Assembly (NCBI GenBank): GCA_947498445.1
Contig: CANMLK010000003.1
Coordinates: 1-50,368 of the forward strand
Direction: 5' to 3'
From: Beijerinckiaceae bacterium
Lineage (GTDB): Bacteria; Pseudomonadota; Alphaproteobacteria; Rhizobiales; Beijerinckiaceae
DNA length: 50,368 bases
In this document: positions 26,205 through 34,133 of the stretch, one piece after another
Layout of the letters: each line of letters starts with the position of its first letter
How positions within the stretch are numbered: the stretch's first letter is position 1
Program-made: the position numbers and the translations under genes
Notes under the pieces: model-generated
Database searches by the model: none
What the model was told of the DNA's origin: nothing
The model's input: the letters and a program-made list of their open reading frames with translations, nothing else

Positions 26205-26831
26205 CTATTGCGCCGCCCAGACAATGCGCGCAATCCACTGCACGTCCTTGACGTCGAATGCGCGGTCGGGATGGTCCGGATTGATTGAGCGCAGTTCGAT
26301 TGTCTTTGCCGTGCGGCGCTTCAGTTCCTTGGCGAGCACTTCACCCTCGCGAGTCTTCATCACCACGCGGTCGCCGCGGCGCACGGGCGAGTTTGGCGAT
26401 ACAATCACCACATCACCGTCGCGATAGGCGGGCAGCATCGATTCACCAGAAATTTCGAGCGCGTAGGCGTTTTCATCGGCGATCTGGGGAAAGACGATCT
26501 CATCCCAGCCTGCGCCAGCGGGAAAGCCCGCATCGTCAAAGAAGCCGCCGTCGCCCGCTTGCGCCATGCCAATGAGCGGAATGCGCCGCGAAGCCTCCGG
26601 GCGGGACGTCAGGAGGCCCATGAACTCATCCAGCGTCGCGCCGGTGGCGTGCAGGATTTTGGCGAGCGATTCTGTTGAGGGCCAGCGCAGGCGCTTGTCG
26701 GGCCCTTGCCGCTTGGAGCGGTTGAAGGTGGTTGGATCGAGACCTGCCTTGCGGGCGAGCCCGGACGCCGTCATGCCGTGACGGGACGCCAGCGTATCAA
26801 TTGCAGCCCAGATCTGTGAATGCGTGAGCAT
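26205..26831 (-). CDS. XRE-type regulator with S24 (LexA/CI-like) autopeptidase domain
   Basis: A 208-residue two-domain repressor. The N-terminus has a helix-turn-helix (SGLARKAGLDPTTFNRSKRQG) with sequence typical of alphaproteobacterial XRE proteins. The C-terminal domain has YALEISGESMLPAYRDGDVVIV with the nucleophile Ser131 and VLAKELKRRT with the general base Lys168. Self-cleavage at an Ala-Gly bond (QAGDGG near residues 91-96) is plausible. Family members are derepressed on stress or DNA damage. The targets are not evident. A palindrome upstream (26892-26903) may be its operator. Confidence 0.87.
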   Translation of the reverse strand: MLTHSQIWAAIDTLASRHGMTASGLARKAGLDPTTFNRSKRQGPDKRLRWPSTESLAKILHATGATLDEFMGLLTSRPEASRRIPLIGMAQAGDGGFFDDAGFPAGAGWDEIVFPQIADENAYALEISGESMLPAYRDGDVVIVSPNSPVRRGDRVVMKTREGEVLAKELKRRTAKTIELRSINPDHPDRAFDVKDVQWIARIVWAAQ

Positions 26832-26891
26832 GAAAGGCCCCTCCGCCGCCGACGAGGCTTGCCAAGTTCAGAGATAAAGTTCCTGAGAATG

Positions 26892-26903
26892 GGTATTTAT
26901 ACC
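26892..26903. promoter_or_regulatory. Short palindrome upstream of the S24 regulator
   Basis: GGTAT-TT-ATACC lies about 60 bases before the regulator start. Position and symmetry fit an autoregulatory operator; there is no further evidence. Confidence 0.3.
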
Positions 26904-26938
26904 TTTTCCCGACGGTCCGCAAGTCCGGCGTTTGCTGT

Positions 26939-27331
26939 TCACGGCCCAGGGCGAGGACTGAAATAGCCGTAGGCGAGCCATGCGCACAGCGCGAGGGACA
27001 CTATCCAGACGACGATGACCACGCCTGCCGCCACCAGGCTCACGGGGCGATCCTGCGCAGCCAGGGCGAGCGCGCGGTGCTCGGCCATGACGGCGGGCGG
27101 GATCATGCGGACGACGATCAGCACGCCAAGCGGGACGAGAATCACGTCATCCAGATAGCCGAGAATGGGGATGAAATCCGGGATCAGGTCTATGGGCGAC
27201 AGCGCGTAGCCGACGATGATGATTCCCAGCGCCTTCGCGTACCAGGGAACACGGGGGGCACGGATGGCCGAATACAACGCGCGCACGTCACGCTTGATCG
27301 TCCGCGCCCAGTTTTTCAGCCTGTCAACCAT
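26939..27331 (-). CDS. DUF1232 (YkvA-like) membrane protein
   Basis: A 130-residue protein with the DUF1232 core PWYAKALGIIIVGYALSPIDLIPDFIPILGYLDDVILVPLGV, which is very well conserved, followed by a second hydrophobic helix near the C-terminus (VVIVVWIVSLALCAWLAYGYF). The family has no established function. It follows the permease pair on the same strand after 49 bases and could be in the same transcript. Confidence 0.85.
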   Translation of the reverse strand: MVDRLKNWARTIKRDVRALYSAIRAPRVPWYAKALGIIIVGYALSPIDLIPDFIPILGYLDDVILVPLGVLIVVRMIPPAVMAEHRALALAAQDRPVSLVAAGVVIVVWIVSLALCAWLAYGYFSPRPGP

Positions 27332-27380
27332 CGGGCACGCTCACGGGTAGACTCAAAGAGTCGCCAGCCAAACGGCGCTG

Positions 27381-27884
27381 TCAGCGCCCGATCGGCAAGA
27401 TTTCCATCATGCCCCAGAGGATGAGGCCGCAGAGGATGGGGAGGATTGCAGAAGCAATCAGACGGATGATGACAAAGCGGCTGCCCATCAGCGGGATCTC
27501 GTAGATCATGACCCGGTGGAAGGCGAATACCGACCAGGCGGTAAGGTAGGCCATGACTTGTGGGAAACCGCCGCCCGCCGCCATCAGCACAAGGACGATG
27601 GGGAACGCGACGATCGGGCCCGCTGGCGTCAATCCCCCCACAAGCGCGCCAATGAGAATGCCGCGCAGACCGCTTTCGTAGCCGATGAGGTGGCCAATGA
27701 CTTCAGCAGGCACGATCTGCGAAATGAAGCCCGCCGTCAGCAGCGCAAAGCCGATGCGCGGCAGAATTTCAAGGAACCGCAAACCGGCGTTGCGAAAGGC
27801 GCCGCGCACGAGTGTGGGCGACCGACGCCACGCGATGACGCAGAGAATGAGCGAAGCGACGCCGAAAAACGCAAGCGACCCCAT
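27381..27884 (-). CDS. Permease half, ArsP/DUF318-like (downstream part)
   Basis: A 167-residue membrane protein with about five helices and the glycine/proline-rich motif GALVGGLTPAGPIVAFPIVLVLMAAGGGFPQVMAYLTAW. The upstream gene carries the matching motif (GAVTPGGPMMSFPLVASLAKAG). Together the two make the two inverted halves expected of ArsP-like permeases, which are single proteins in many bacteria. The ATG at 27884 shares its A with the stop of the upstream gene, so translation is coupled. Substrate unknown. Confidence 0.72.
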   Translation of the reverse strand: MGSLAFFGVASLILCVIAWRRSPTLVRGAFRNAGLRFLEILPRIGFALLTAGFISQIVPAEVIGHLIGYESGLRGILIGALVGGLTPAGPIVAFPIVLVLMAAGGGFPQVMAYLTAWSVFAFHRVMIYEIPLMGSRFVIIRLIASAILPILCGLILWGMMEILPIGR

Positions 27885-28456
27885 CAGCTCGCCTTTTTCT
27901 CGGCTTCAGTTTTCGGCAGACGTTCGGACAGGAGCGCTGCGACGAAGGGCAACGGCAATGACGCGATGAAGCGCATGGCCGTCAGTTCGGGCCCAAGCAA
28001 CGGAATTTCCCACACCATGATGCGCTGGAAGCCCAGCGTCTCCCACGACGTGAGATAAGCGATGATAGACGCGCGGCCGGCGCCCGCCTTGGCGAGCGAG
28101 GCGACAAGCGGAAAGGACATCATCGGTCCGCCGGGCGTGACTGCGCCAACGGCTGTCGCCAGCGCCACGCCCTTGACGCCTGATTTTTCGCCGAGCCATT
28201 TGGCTATCGTCGCGCGCGAAATGAGCGCCGTGACGAGCGCGGCGAGGAGAAACGCCATCGCCATCTTCGGAACGAGTTCGAAGAACGTCTTGACGTCTGT
28301 GTGAAGGCTTTCGACGACGGCGTCGAAGCCTTTCAACTGCCAGCACAAGACGCCTGAAAAAAGCGCAAGTCCGGCAAGCACCATCACCGACTTATCGAAA
28401 AACGCCGCCTTAATATCGAAGTGATCGCGGCGGAACGTTTTTGTCTCGACAGGCAT
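27884..28456 (-). CDS. Permease half, ArsP/DUF318-like (upstream part)
   Basis: A 190-residue membrane protein with a short basic N-terminus and about four to five helices. The motif KMAMAFLLAALVTALISRATIAKWLGEKSGVKGVALATAVGAVTPGGPMMSFP is close to that of predicted permeases of the ArsP/DUF318 type. It is directly coupled to the second half-permease downstream. The start at 28456 (MPVETK) is preferred; TTG at 28471, just after the upstream stop, is possible. The pair probably forms a heteromeric transporter. Confidence 0.72.
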   Translation of the reverse strand: MPVETKTFRRDHFDIKAAFFDKSVMVLAGLALFSGVLCWQLKGFDAVVESLHTDVKTFFELVPKMAMAFLLAALVTALISRATIAKWLGEKSGVKGVALATAVGAVTPGGPMMSFPLVASLAKAGAGRASIIAYLTSWETLGFQRIMVWEIPLLGPELTAMRFIASLPLPFVAALLSERLPKTEAEKKAS

Positions 28457-28471
28457 GACGCCATTTTCCAA

Positions 28472-28987
28472 TCAGGCGCGAAGCGCTGTCAGCATTGCAG
28501 TGATGTAATCGGCGTCATGCGCGATGACGAGCATGCGCGCGTATGGCCGGAGATGCCCCATGGAGGCGGAGACGTCGGCGTCGCTCGCGCCTTCGCCCGG
28601 CACGACAATAGCGAGAAGAGTCTTGTGATGAGCTGTGCACGCGTCTGCGATGACAGAGACAGAACGGGCGTCTTCGCCTGCCGCCGAGACGACCACAATA
28701 AAGTCTGAAGAGGCAACTTCGCTTACCAGATCGAGCGCACGGCCGGCGAGATCATTGAGCCATGCGCTGAGGCCCGCATCGGTCTTGCCGGGCTCGGCGT
28801 CCGACGCGAAGGACAACGCGCGGAAAAACGTCGCGCCTTTCCATTCCTTCTTCGCCAGTTCATCGATCATCTCGGCGCTTGGAGGATCAAGCGCGATCAC
28901 CTTCACGGCGCGCTGCCTGGAGTTGGGATATTGCACCCGGAAGCGAGATTCCTGCGCCGTGGTGACTCGAGCGGATTCGCTTTGCAT
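28472..28987 (-). CDS. Conserved-looking protein of unknown function
   Basis: A 171-residue soluble protein without signal peptide or membrane helix. It alternates predicted strands and helices, with a hydrophobic strand SSDFIVVVSAAGEDARSVSVIADAC followed by KTLLAIVVPG, which suggests an alpha/beta Rossmann-like fold. It is reminiscent of the middle of FtsZ-type GTPases but has no G-box, so I do not assign that family. GGAGGCG lies 7 bases before the start at 28987. It is immediately upstream of the two half-permease genes, so a role with that transporter is likely by position. Confidence 0.6.
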   Translation of the reverse strand: MQSESARVTTAQESRFRVQYPNSRQRAVKVIALDPPSAEMIDELAKKEWKGATFFRALSFASDAEPGKTDAGLSAWLNDLAGRALDLVSEVASSDFIVVVSAAGEDARSVSVIADACTAHHKTLLAIVVPGEGASDADVSASMGHLRPYARMLVIAHDADYITAMLTALRA

Positions 28988-29046
28988 CTCATCGCCTCCA
29001 GAAGCTGCTGGCGGCCGACCTACGCGGGCGCCAAACTACAAAGCAA

Positions 29047-29070
29047 GCGGCGGGCCGTTAAGCCCGCCGC
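29047..29070 (-). terminator. Intrinsic terminator after the Rieske oxygenase gene
   Basis: GCGGCGGGC and GCCCGCCGC form a perfect 9-bp stem with a 6-base loop. On the reverse strand it is followed by the T-rich CTTGCTTTGTAGTTT, right after the oxygenase stop codon at 29080. Confidence 0.75.
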
Positions 29071-29079
29071 ATGTCGACA

Positions 29080-30366
29080 TCAGACCGAGGTCTGGCGCAC
29101 GCCCTGCTTGGCTTTCAGGGCTTCCTTCGCGCCGTCCTTGTATTGTACGTCGCGCTTCAGCAGCAGCGCCGCCTGGCGCACCTTGTGATGCTCGGGGTCC
29201 ACGCCGGGCGGAATTACGCCCTTCTCGACAAGCGCCTTGGCGGAGCGCATCAGGCGGTGACGCGCCATGATGATGCCGTTGTCGGTGCTGACGAGGTTTT
29301 CCTTCGAGCGATCGCAGATCGGACCCATGCTTTCCTGAAGCGAAGCGTCCTGCATGCCGATGCCCTCGACGCCAGAGAAGGTTCTGCCAGCCTTTTGGGC
29401 CTCGCGATCCATCAAGTAGTCGTTGTCCTTGTTGGCGAGCGGGCGATAGGTGCCCGGCACGTAGCGAACATGGATGCCCTTGCCGGCCTTCATCGAATCC
29501 ACTTCGTGGTCGGTGAGCGCGCGGGTGGGGTGATAATCATAGCTCCACGCCCAGCAGGAATGGTCGTCGATCGGCACCCAGAAGTGACCGTGCATCGGGT
29601 GATCGCCACGCGGCGGCACGCCCGTGTAGCAGGGCATGACCCACGGTGTGATGCGCCAGTAATACTGGTCATCTTCCGCGTTGCGTCGCGCGCCAATGAG
29701 CAGGCCGCCTTCGCTCTCGATAACCTCGAACACAGGCGAGAGATCCTGCATGTTGTACTTGTTGCCGGCCGCGCCCTTGAAGAGCGGATCGGTGGAGAGG
29801 TCGCCGCGATGCAGGAAGGACACGTGGCTCGAATCGATGCCGCCTTCCATCGCCTGCAGCCAGTTGGTCTCCTGCAGACGCTTGGACATGAACGTCTGGT
29901 TGAGCGGCACGGTGCAGAACTCGTATTCGGGCTCCGGCGGCTGCTTTTCCGGCGGGCCCATGTAAGTCCACAAGACGCCGCCCTTTTCGATGAGCGGATA
30001 GGACTTCAGCTTGACCTTCTTGGCGTAGCCAGACTCGGCGGGCTCAGAAGGCACATCCATGCACTGGCCGTTCACGTCGAACTTCCAGCCATGATAAGGG
30101 CAGCGCAGACCGCATTCCTCGTTGCGGCCGAACCACAACGAGACGCCGCGATGGGCGCAGAATTCGTCGATAAGACCAAGCTTGCCTTCCGAATCGCGGA
30201 ACGCCACGAGCCGCTCGCCCATCAGCTTCAGGCGCACCGGCGGGCAATCAGCTTCCGGCAGCTCTTCGCTGAGCAAAGCCGGCATCCAGTAGCAGCGGAA
30301 CAGGTCGCCCATGGGCGTGCCCGGGTCCGTCTGCGTCAAATAGTCATTCTGTTCCTTGCGCAGCAT
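29080..30366 (-). CDS. Rieske non-heme iron oxygenase, alpha subunit (phthalate 4,5-dioxygenase-like)
   Basis: A 428-residue aromatic-ring oxygenase. The Rieske cluster ligands are Cys70 and His72 (FCAHRG) and Cys89 and His92 (CPYHGW). The mononuclear iron site is GGIDSSHVSFLH, with Asp177 toward the neighbouring Rieske centre and His180 and His185 as ligands. The N-terminus MLRKEQNDYLTQTDPGTPMGDLFRCYW is like phthalate 4,5-dioxygenase and other alpha3-type oxygenases without a beta subunit. I chose 30366 because AAGGGGAGA lies 6-8 bases upstream; the ATG at 30372 is too close. It is divergent from the ferredoxin-IclR-reductase-decarboxylase operon, which supplies electron carriers. The exact aromatic substrate is not predictable. 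Confidence 0.87.
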   Translation of the reverse strand: MLRKEQNDYLTQTDPGTPMGDLFRCYWMPALLSEELPEADCPPVRLKLMGERLVAFRDSEGKLGLIDEFCAHRGVSLWFGRNEECGLRCPYHGWKFDVNGQCMDVPSEPAESGYAKKVKLKSYPLIEKGGVLWTYMGPPEKQPPEPEYEFCTVPLNQTFMSKRLQETNWLQAMEGGIDSSHVSFLHRGDLSTDPLFKGAAGNKYNMQDLSPVFEVIESEGGLLIGARRNAEDDQYYWRITPWVMPCYTGVPPRGDHPMHGHFWVPIDDHSCWAWSYDYHPTRALTDHEVDSMKAGKGIHVRYVPGTYRPLANKDNDYLMDREAQKAGRTFSGVEGIGMQDASLQESMGPICDRSKENLVSTDNGIIMARHRLMRSAKALVEKGVIPPGVDPEHHKVRQAALLLKRDVQYKDGAKEALKAKQGVRQTSV

Positions 30367-30505
30367 GAACATTCTCCCCTTGCGCCAGTCCCCTGCTCTC
30401 TAGCGCAGAGTGAGTGGCAATTCACTTCCGGGCGCTTGAGCCCGGACCATTTGTCTTGATCATTGACCGGAAGCCTGCGTCTTGCTATCCACCGCCCGGT
30501 TCCTG

Positions 30506-30528
30506 TATGCGGAACGCCGTTCCGCATA
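30506..30528. promoter_or_regulatory. Perfect palindrome, candidate IclR operator
   Basis: TATGCGGAAC (30506-30515) and GTTCCGCATA (30519-30528) are perfect 10-bp arms around GCC. The site lies midway between the divergent oxygenase and ferredoxin starts. IclR-family regulators of aromatic pathways bind palindromes of this type, and an IclR gene lies in the adjacent operon. Confidence 0.75.
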
Positions 30529-30585
30529 AGATCATACCTAGCGTTTATCACCGGTCCGCAAAGGGCGTCAATTAGAAGAGGGAGA

Positions 30586-30903
30586 ATGTCGGTGTCCGCG
30601 CAGAAGATTGAGTTGTGCAAGACCTCTGACGTGGCGGAAGGATCCGCCATCAAGGTAGAAACCGGAGACCTCAGCCTCGCCGTGTTTAATCTCAATGGCG
30701 CCTTCTACGTCATGGACGACACGTGCAGTCACGGTCCGGGCTCTTTGTCGGAAGGCCCCATCTGCGGCGATGTCGTGGAATGCGATTTTCACAACGGCGC
30801 CTTCAACATCAAGACAGGCGAAATCGTCGAGCCGCCCTGCATGATTCCGCAAAAAACCTACAAGGTGGCGGTTGAGAGCGAGACGGTGTTCATAGAGGTC
30901 TGA
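30586..30903 (+). CDS. Rieske-type ferredoxin
   Basis: A 105-residue soluble Rieske ferredoxin. Ligands are Cys47 and His49 (DDTCSHGPGSL) and Cys66 and His69 (VVECDFHNGAFN), both in the arrangement of biphenyl/naphthalene-dioxygenase ferredoxins. It should carry electrons from the reductase encoded downstream to the divergent oxygenase. Phthalate dioxygenase systems normally lack such a separate ferredoxin, so the present one would be a three-component system. GAGGGAGA precedes the start at 30586; GTG at 30592 is an alternative. Confidence 0.92.
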   Translation: MSVSAQKIELCKTSDVAEGSAIKVETGDLSLAVFNLNGAFYVMDDTCSHGPGSLSEGPICGDVVECDFHNGAFNIKTGEIVEPPCMIPQKTYKVAVESETVFIEV

Positions 30904-31034
30904 CAACGGTGGCGACGCGCGCAGGTACCCATTCTGACGCCCAAAGGGCCGCGCCCATGCGCGATAACGAGCGAGAATGCGCGTCATCAGCCAGCGTCGC
31001 TCCAGCCAAGTGATCAGATGCAGGGAGGGGGCGC

Positions 31035-31904
31035 ATGCGTCGAGAGATGAAGACCGCCAAGGCGATAGGTGGCGGCCCCGCGCGCGCCGCTGCGTCTGCG
31101 CCTGTCGCATCTGCACCCGGAGCCTCAAAATCAAAGTCGCAACGGCTGTCATCGGTTACGACATCCGTGCGGCTTTTGAAATCCTTCAGCGAGGGCGAAG
31201 CGGAGATTGGCGTCACCACGCTGTCTAAGCGCCTGGGCGTCGCAAAAAGCACCGTGTATCGGCTGGCGTCCACACTTGTGTCCGAAGGCATGCTCGAACA
31301 GAACCGCGAGAACGACAAATATCGCCTCGGGCTAGCGCTGTTTGGCCTCGGCGCTCTTGTGCGCCAGCGCATGAACGTGTCGACGGAGGCGCGTCCGCAC
31401 ATCTTCGCCCTGCGCGAAGCGACCAACGAAACGGTGCATCTGGCGGTGCCTGAAGGTGGCCAGATCATCTATGTTTACGATCTGGAAAGCACGCAGGCGA
31501 TCCGCCAGCGCGCCAACCTTGGCGAGCGCAAGCCTGCGTTCTGCTCGGCGGAAGGGCGCGCGATGCTCGCCTTTGCGGCGCCCGGCGCAGTCGACGCCAT
31601 CATCGCCGCCGGATTGCAGCCGCGCACGCCTTTTACCGACATCAATCCAAAACATCTGAAAGCTGCTCTGGAGGACGTGCGCCAAAAAGGCTATGCACGC
31701 GAGGACGAGCAATGTGAAATCGGCATGCGTTCGCTTGCCGCTCCCATCCGCGACGCCGAAGGGCGCGTGGTGGCGGCGGTGGGAGTTGCAGGTCCGACGC
31801 AGAGGCTGTCGGAAGACGTCCTTGCGCGCTTTGCGCCACTTGTCGTGAACACGGCGCATCTCATCTCCGCGCGGCTGGGCTATCGCTCGGTCGCCGGGTT
31901 CTGA
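31035..31904 (+). CDS. IclR-family transcriptional regulator
   Basis: A 289-residue regulator. An Ala/Ser-rich N-terminal tail of about 38 residues precedes the winged helix (TTSVRLLKSFSEGEAEIGVTTLSKRLGVAKSTVYRLASTLVSEGML). The effector domain has KYRLGLALFGLG, NETVHLAVPEGGQIIYVYDLES, KPAFCSAEGRAMLAF and DEQCEIGMRSLAAPIRD, all diagnostic for IclR. These proteins control aromatic degradation and respond to pathway intermediates. It sits inside the operon it probably controls, between the ferredoxin and the reductase; the palindrome at 30506-30528 is the likely target. Confidence 0.93.
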   Translation: MRREMKTAKAIGGGPARAAASAPVASAPGASKSKSQRLSSVTTSVRLLKSFSEGEAEIGVTTLSKRLGVAKSTVYRLASTLVSEGMLEQNRENDKYRLGLALFGLGALVRQRMNVSTEARPHIFALREATNETVHLAVPEGGQIIYVYDLESTQAIRQRANLGERKPAFCSAEGRAMLAFAAPGAVDAIIAAGLQPRTPFTDINPKHLKAALEDVRQKGYAREDEQCEIGMRSLAAPIRDAEGRVVAAVGVAGPTQRLSEDVLARFAPLVVNTAHLISARLGYRSVAGF

Positions 31905-31927
31905 AACGAACAACAACGGCTGGACAC

Positions 31928-32938
31928 ATGGCGAAGATCACCATCCCTGCGGCGAACATTGAATTCGATTGCACGAACGACACCATCATGCGCGCAGCCA
32001 CGCGCATCGGGCTCGGCTTTCCCTATGAGTGCAACGTCGGCGAATGCGGCAATTGCCGCTTCGAGCTGATTGAGGGCGAAGTGTCATACCTGCGCGCAAA
32101 TCCGCCGGGCGTGACCGAGCGCGATGTGCAGCGCAAACGCTATCTGGGTTGCCAAGCCCTGCCCCAGGGCGATTGCACGATAAAGGTGTCGCTGCGCGAT
32201 CACTACAAAAGCAAGTTTCTGCCGAAGAAAACAACCGGCGAACTGATCGAGGCGTTCGATGTGACGCACGACATTCGCGAATTCCGTTTCCGCCTGTCGG
32301 AGAACGCGAAGTTCATCGCCGGTCAGTACGGCCTGATCACCGCGCCCCGCGTTGAAGGCGCGCGCGCCTATTCGATGTGCAACACGGGTGAAGACGGCGC
32401 CGAGTGGCATTTCCAGATTCGCCGCGTGCCCAACGGCGCCGCGACGACATCGCTGTTCGACAATCTGAAAGTTGGCGACAAGGTCGGCCTCGACGGCGCC
32501 TACGGCATGGCGTATCTGCGCGAAGACGCGCCGCGCGACATCCTGTGTCTTGCGGGCGGCTCGGGCCTTTCGCCGATGGTCGCGATTTCGCGCGCGGCTG
32601 CAAAAAGCCCGGCGCTGAAAGATCGCAACATCCACTTCATCTACGGCGGGCGCACGCCGCGTGATGTGTGCGGCGAGCAATTTCTGAAAGAGCTCGAAGG
32701 ATACGGCACGCGCATCCACTATATCGGCGCCATTTCGATGCCCGACGATCCTTCTTCAGCGGGCTGGACCGGCAAGGTCGGTTTCGTGCACGACATCGCC
32801 GAGCAGGTCTTTGGCGAGAAGCTGGGCGGGATGGAAGTTTACTTCGCCGGCCCGCCGCTGATGTCGCAAGCTGTGATGAAGACGCTCATCAAGTCGAAAG
32901 TACCTGCTGCGCAGATGCATTTCGACCAGTTCTATTGA
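31928..32938 (+). CDS. Oxygenase reductase: N-terminal [2Fe-2S] ferredoxin plus FAD/NAD domains
   Basis: A 336-residue electron-transfer flavoprotein. The plant-type ferredoxin ligands are Cys35, Cys40, Cys43 (YECNVGECGNC) and Cys75 (YLGCQAL). FAD binding is seen in the RAYSMCN motif near residue 145, and nucleotide binding in CLAGGSGLSPMVAI and the end YFAGPPLMSQAV. This BenC/phenol-hydroxylase-reductase layout passes electrons from NAD(P)H to oxygenase or ferredoxin. It is third in the operon, 24 bases after the IclR gene. Confidence 0.93.
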   Translation: MAKITIPAANIEFDCTNDTIMRAATRIGLGFPYECNVGECGNCRFELIEGEVSYLRANPPGVTERDVQRKRYLGCQALPQGDCTIKVSLRDHYKSKFLPKKTTGELIEAFDVTHDIREFRFRLSENAKFIAGQYGLITAPRVEGARAYSMCNTGEDGAEWHFQIRRVPNGAATTSLFDNLKVGDKVGLDGAYGMAYLREDAPRDILCLAGGSGLSPMVAISRAAAKSPALKDRNIHFIYGGRTPRDVCGEQFLKELEGYGTRIHYIGAISMPDDPSSAGWTGKVGFVHDIAEQVFGEKLGGMEVYFAGPPLMSQAVMKTLIKSKVPAAQMHFDQFY

Positions 32939-32942
32939 GAGG

Positions 32943-32966
32943 AGGCGCGCGCTCGCGCGTCTTTTT
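32943..32966 (+). terminator. Possible terminator or attenuator hairpin within the operon
   Basis: A GC-only stem (GGCGCGC with GCGCGTC-type complement, one mismatch) is followed by CTTTTTCC. It lies directly after the reductase stop and before the decarboxylase-like gene and could lower expression of the latter. Confidence 0.4.
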
Positions 32967-33005
32967 CCTTCGACAAACATTTCAGAAAACGCCCAGGGAA
33001 GAACC

Positions 33006-33992
33006 ATGTCCAAATTGAAGCTCACGTTCGGCTGCTGGAACTACGATCGCACGCGCGCCATCCAGGACGGCTCCGTGCAGCCGGATGGCATCGACATCAA
33101 TTATCTCGACATGCCGGTGGAAGAGACGTTCTTCCGCATGGCGCGCCATCGCGAATTCGATGTGTGCGAAATGTCGTTCTCGTCCTATTGCGTATCGCTG
33201 CACAAGGACCCCAAGCCCTTCGTCGCGATCCCGGTGTTTCCGTCCAAGTTCTTTCGCCACTCCTGCGTTTACGTGAACGCAAAGTCCGGCATCAAGGAGC
33301 CAAAGGATCTCATCGGCAAGAAGATCGGCGTTCCTGAGTTTCAGATGACCTCGCCAGTGTGGATTCGCGGCATCCTGTCCGACTTCTACGGCGTGCCGGT
33401 GGACTCCTGCCAATACCTGACGGGCGGCGAGGAAGAGGCTGGCCGGCCTGAGAAAATCAAGCTCGACCTGCCCCCCAACATCAACGTCAAGGCGATCCCG
33501 GACGACAAGACGCTCTCGCAAATGCTGGCAGACGGCGAGATCGACGCGCTGCACACCGCGCGCAAGCCCTCGACCTATGACGGCGTGAACGTGACGCGCC
33601 TGTTCCCCAACTACCGCGAGATCGAACTCGACTATTATCGCAAGACGAAGATCTTCCCGATCATGCACACGGTGGCGATCCGCCGCGAGGTGTATGAGGC
33701 CAATCGCTGGATCGCGATGGCGCTGTTCAAGGCGTTCCAGCAGGCCCAGCACAAGACCTATGAAGACCTGAAAGAAACCGCGGCTCTCAAGGCCATGGTG
33801 CCGTGGCTGATGCACGACGTGGAAGAAGCGCGCGCCGAAATGGGCGAGGATTACTGGGCGTACGGCTACGAGCAGAACATGGAGACCTTCAAGGTCTTCC
33901 TGCGCTACCATCAGGAATGCGGCCTCTCAAAGCGCCTCCTGAAGCCCGAAGAGCTTTTCGCGCCCGAGACGATGGAAGCGTTCAAGATTTGA
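33006..33992 (+). CDS. 4,5-dihydroxyphthalate decarboxylase-like protein
   Basis: A 328-residue protein that starts LKLTFGCWNYDRTRAIQDG and continues EETFFRMARHREFDVCEMSFSSYCVSL, VFPSKFFRHSCVYVN, and PEFQMTSPVWIRGIL. These parts closely recall Pht5, the 4,5-dihydroxyphthalate decarboxylase of phthalate degradation, in both wording and length. The fold is that of periplasmic binding proteins, so automatic annotation may call it an ABC binding protein, but there is no signal peptide and the operon holds a Rieske oxygenase system. I infer it decarboxylates a dihydroxylated aromatic acid to a catechol-type product. AGGGAAG precedes the start. No ring-cleavage enzyme of a known class follows in this operon. 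Confidence 0.8.
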   Translation: MSKLKLTFGCWNYDRTRAIQDGSVQPDGIDINYLDMPVEETFFRMARHREFDVCEMSFSSYCVSLHKDPKPFVAIPVFPSKFFRHSCVYVNAKSGIKEPKDLIGKKIGVPEFQMTSPVWIRGILSDFYGVPVDSCQYLTGGEEEAGRPEKIKLDLPPNINVKAIPDDKTLSQMLADGEIDALHTARKPSTYDGVNVTRLFPNYREIELDYYRKTKIFPIMHTVAIRREVYEANRWIAMALFKAFQQAQHKTYEDLKETAALKAMVPWLMHDVEEARAEMGEDYWAYGYEQNMETFKVFLRYHQECGLSKRLLKPEELFAPETMEAFKI

Positions 33993-34020
33993 TGGCGAAG
34001 ATTTTCTTCACCTTGACGCT

Positions 34021-34100
34021 GTCATGCGTGGGCTTGACCCGCGCATCCAGGAACATGCTTGCGGTTTGAGCTGGAAGGCCGGATCAAGTCCGGCCATGAC
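34021..34100. repeat. Composite inverted palindromic repeat
   Basis: The segment begins GTCATGCGTGGGCTTGACCC...CCAG and ends CTGG...GATCAAGTCCGGCCATGAC, the outer parts being mirror images (GTCAT/ATGAC, CCAG/CTGG). Each half is itself a small palindrome of the GGGCTTGACCC or GGATCAAGTCC type seen between genes in many Alphaproteobacteria. It fills the gap between the convergent decarboxylase and His-tail genes. Confidence 0.7.
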
Positions 34101-34133
34101 GCAAAGCTGATTGCGCGACGCGACAGAGCAACA

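Noticed and set aside
26866-26882. Alphaproteobacterial SOS (LexA) box GTTC-N7-GTTC before the S24 regulator
   Set aside because: Two GTTC copies are present but 9 bases apart instead of 7.
28472-28987. FtsZ/tubulin-like GTPase fragment
   Set aside because: A hydrophobic strand-helix segment is reminiscent, but the glycine-rich nucleotide box is missing.
29071-30459. 462-codon forward open frame
   Set aside because: Antisense to the Rieske oxygenase, whose metal ligands prove the reverse strand; long antisense frames are common in high-GC DNA.
33006-33992. ABC transporter substrate-binding protein
   Set aside because: The fold is similar, but there is no signal peptide and the sequence follows the 4,5-dihydroxyphthalate decarboxylase pattern inside an oxygenase operon.
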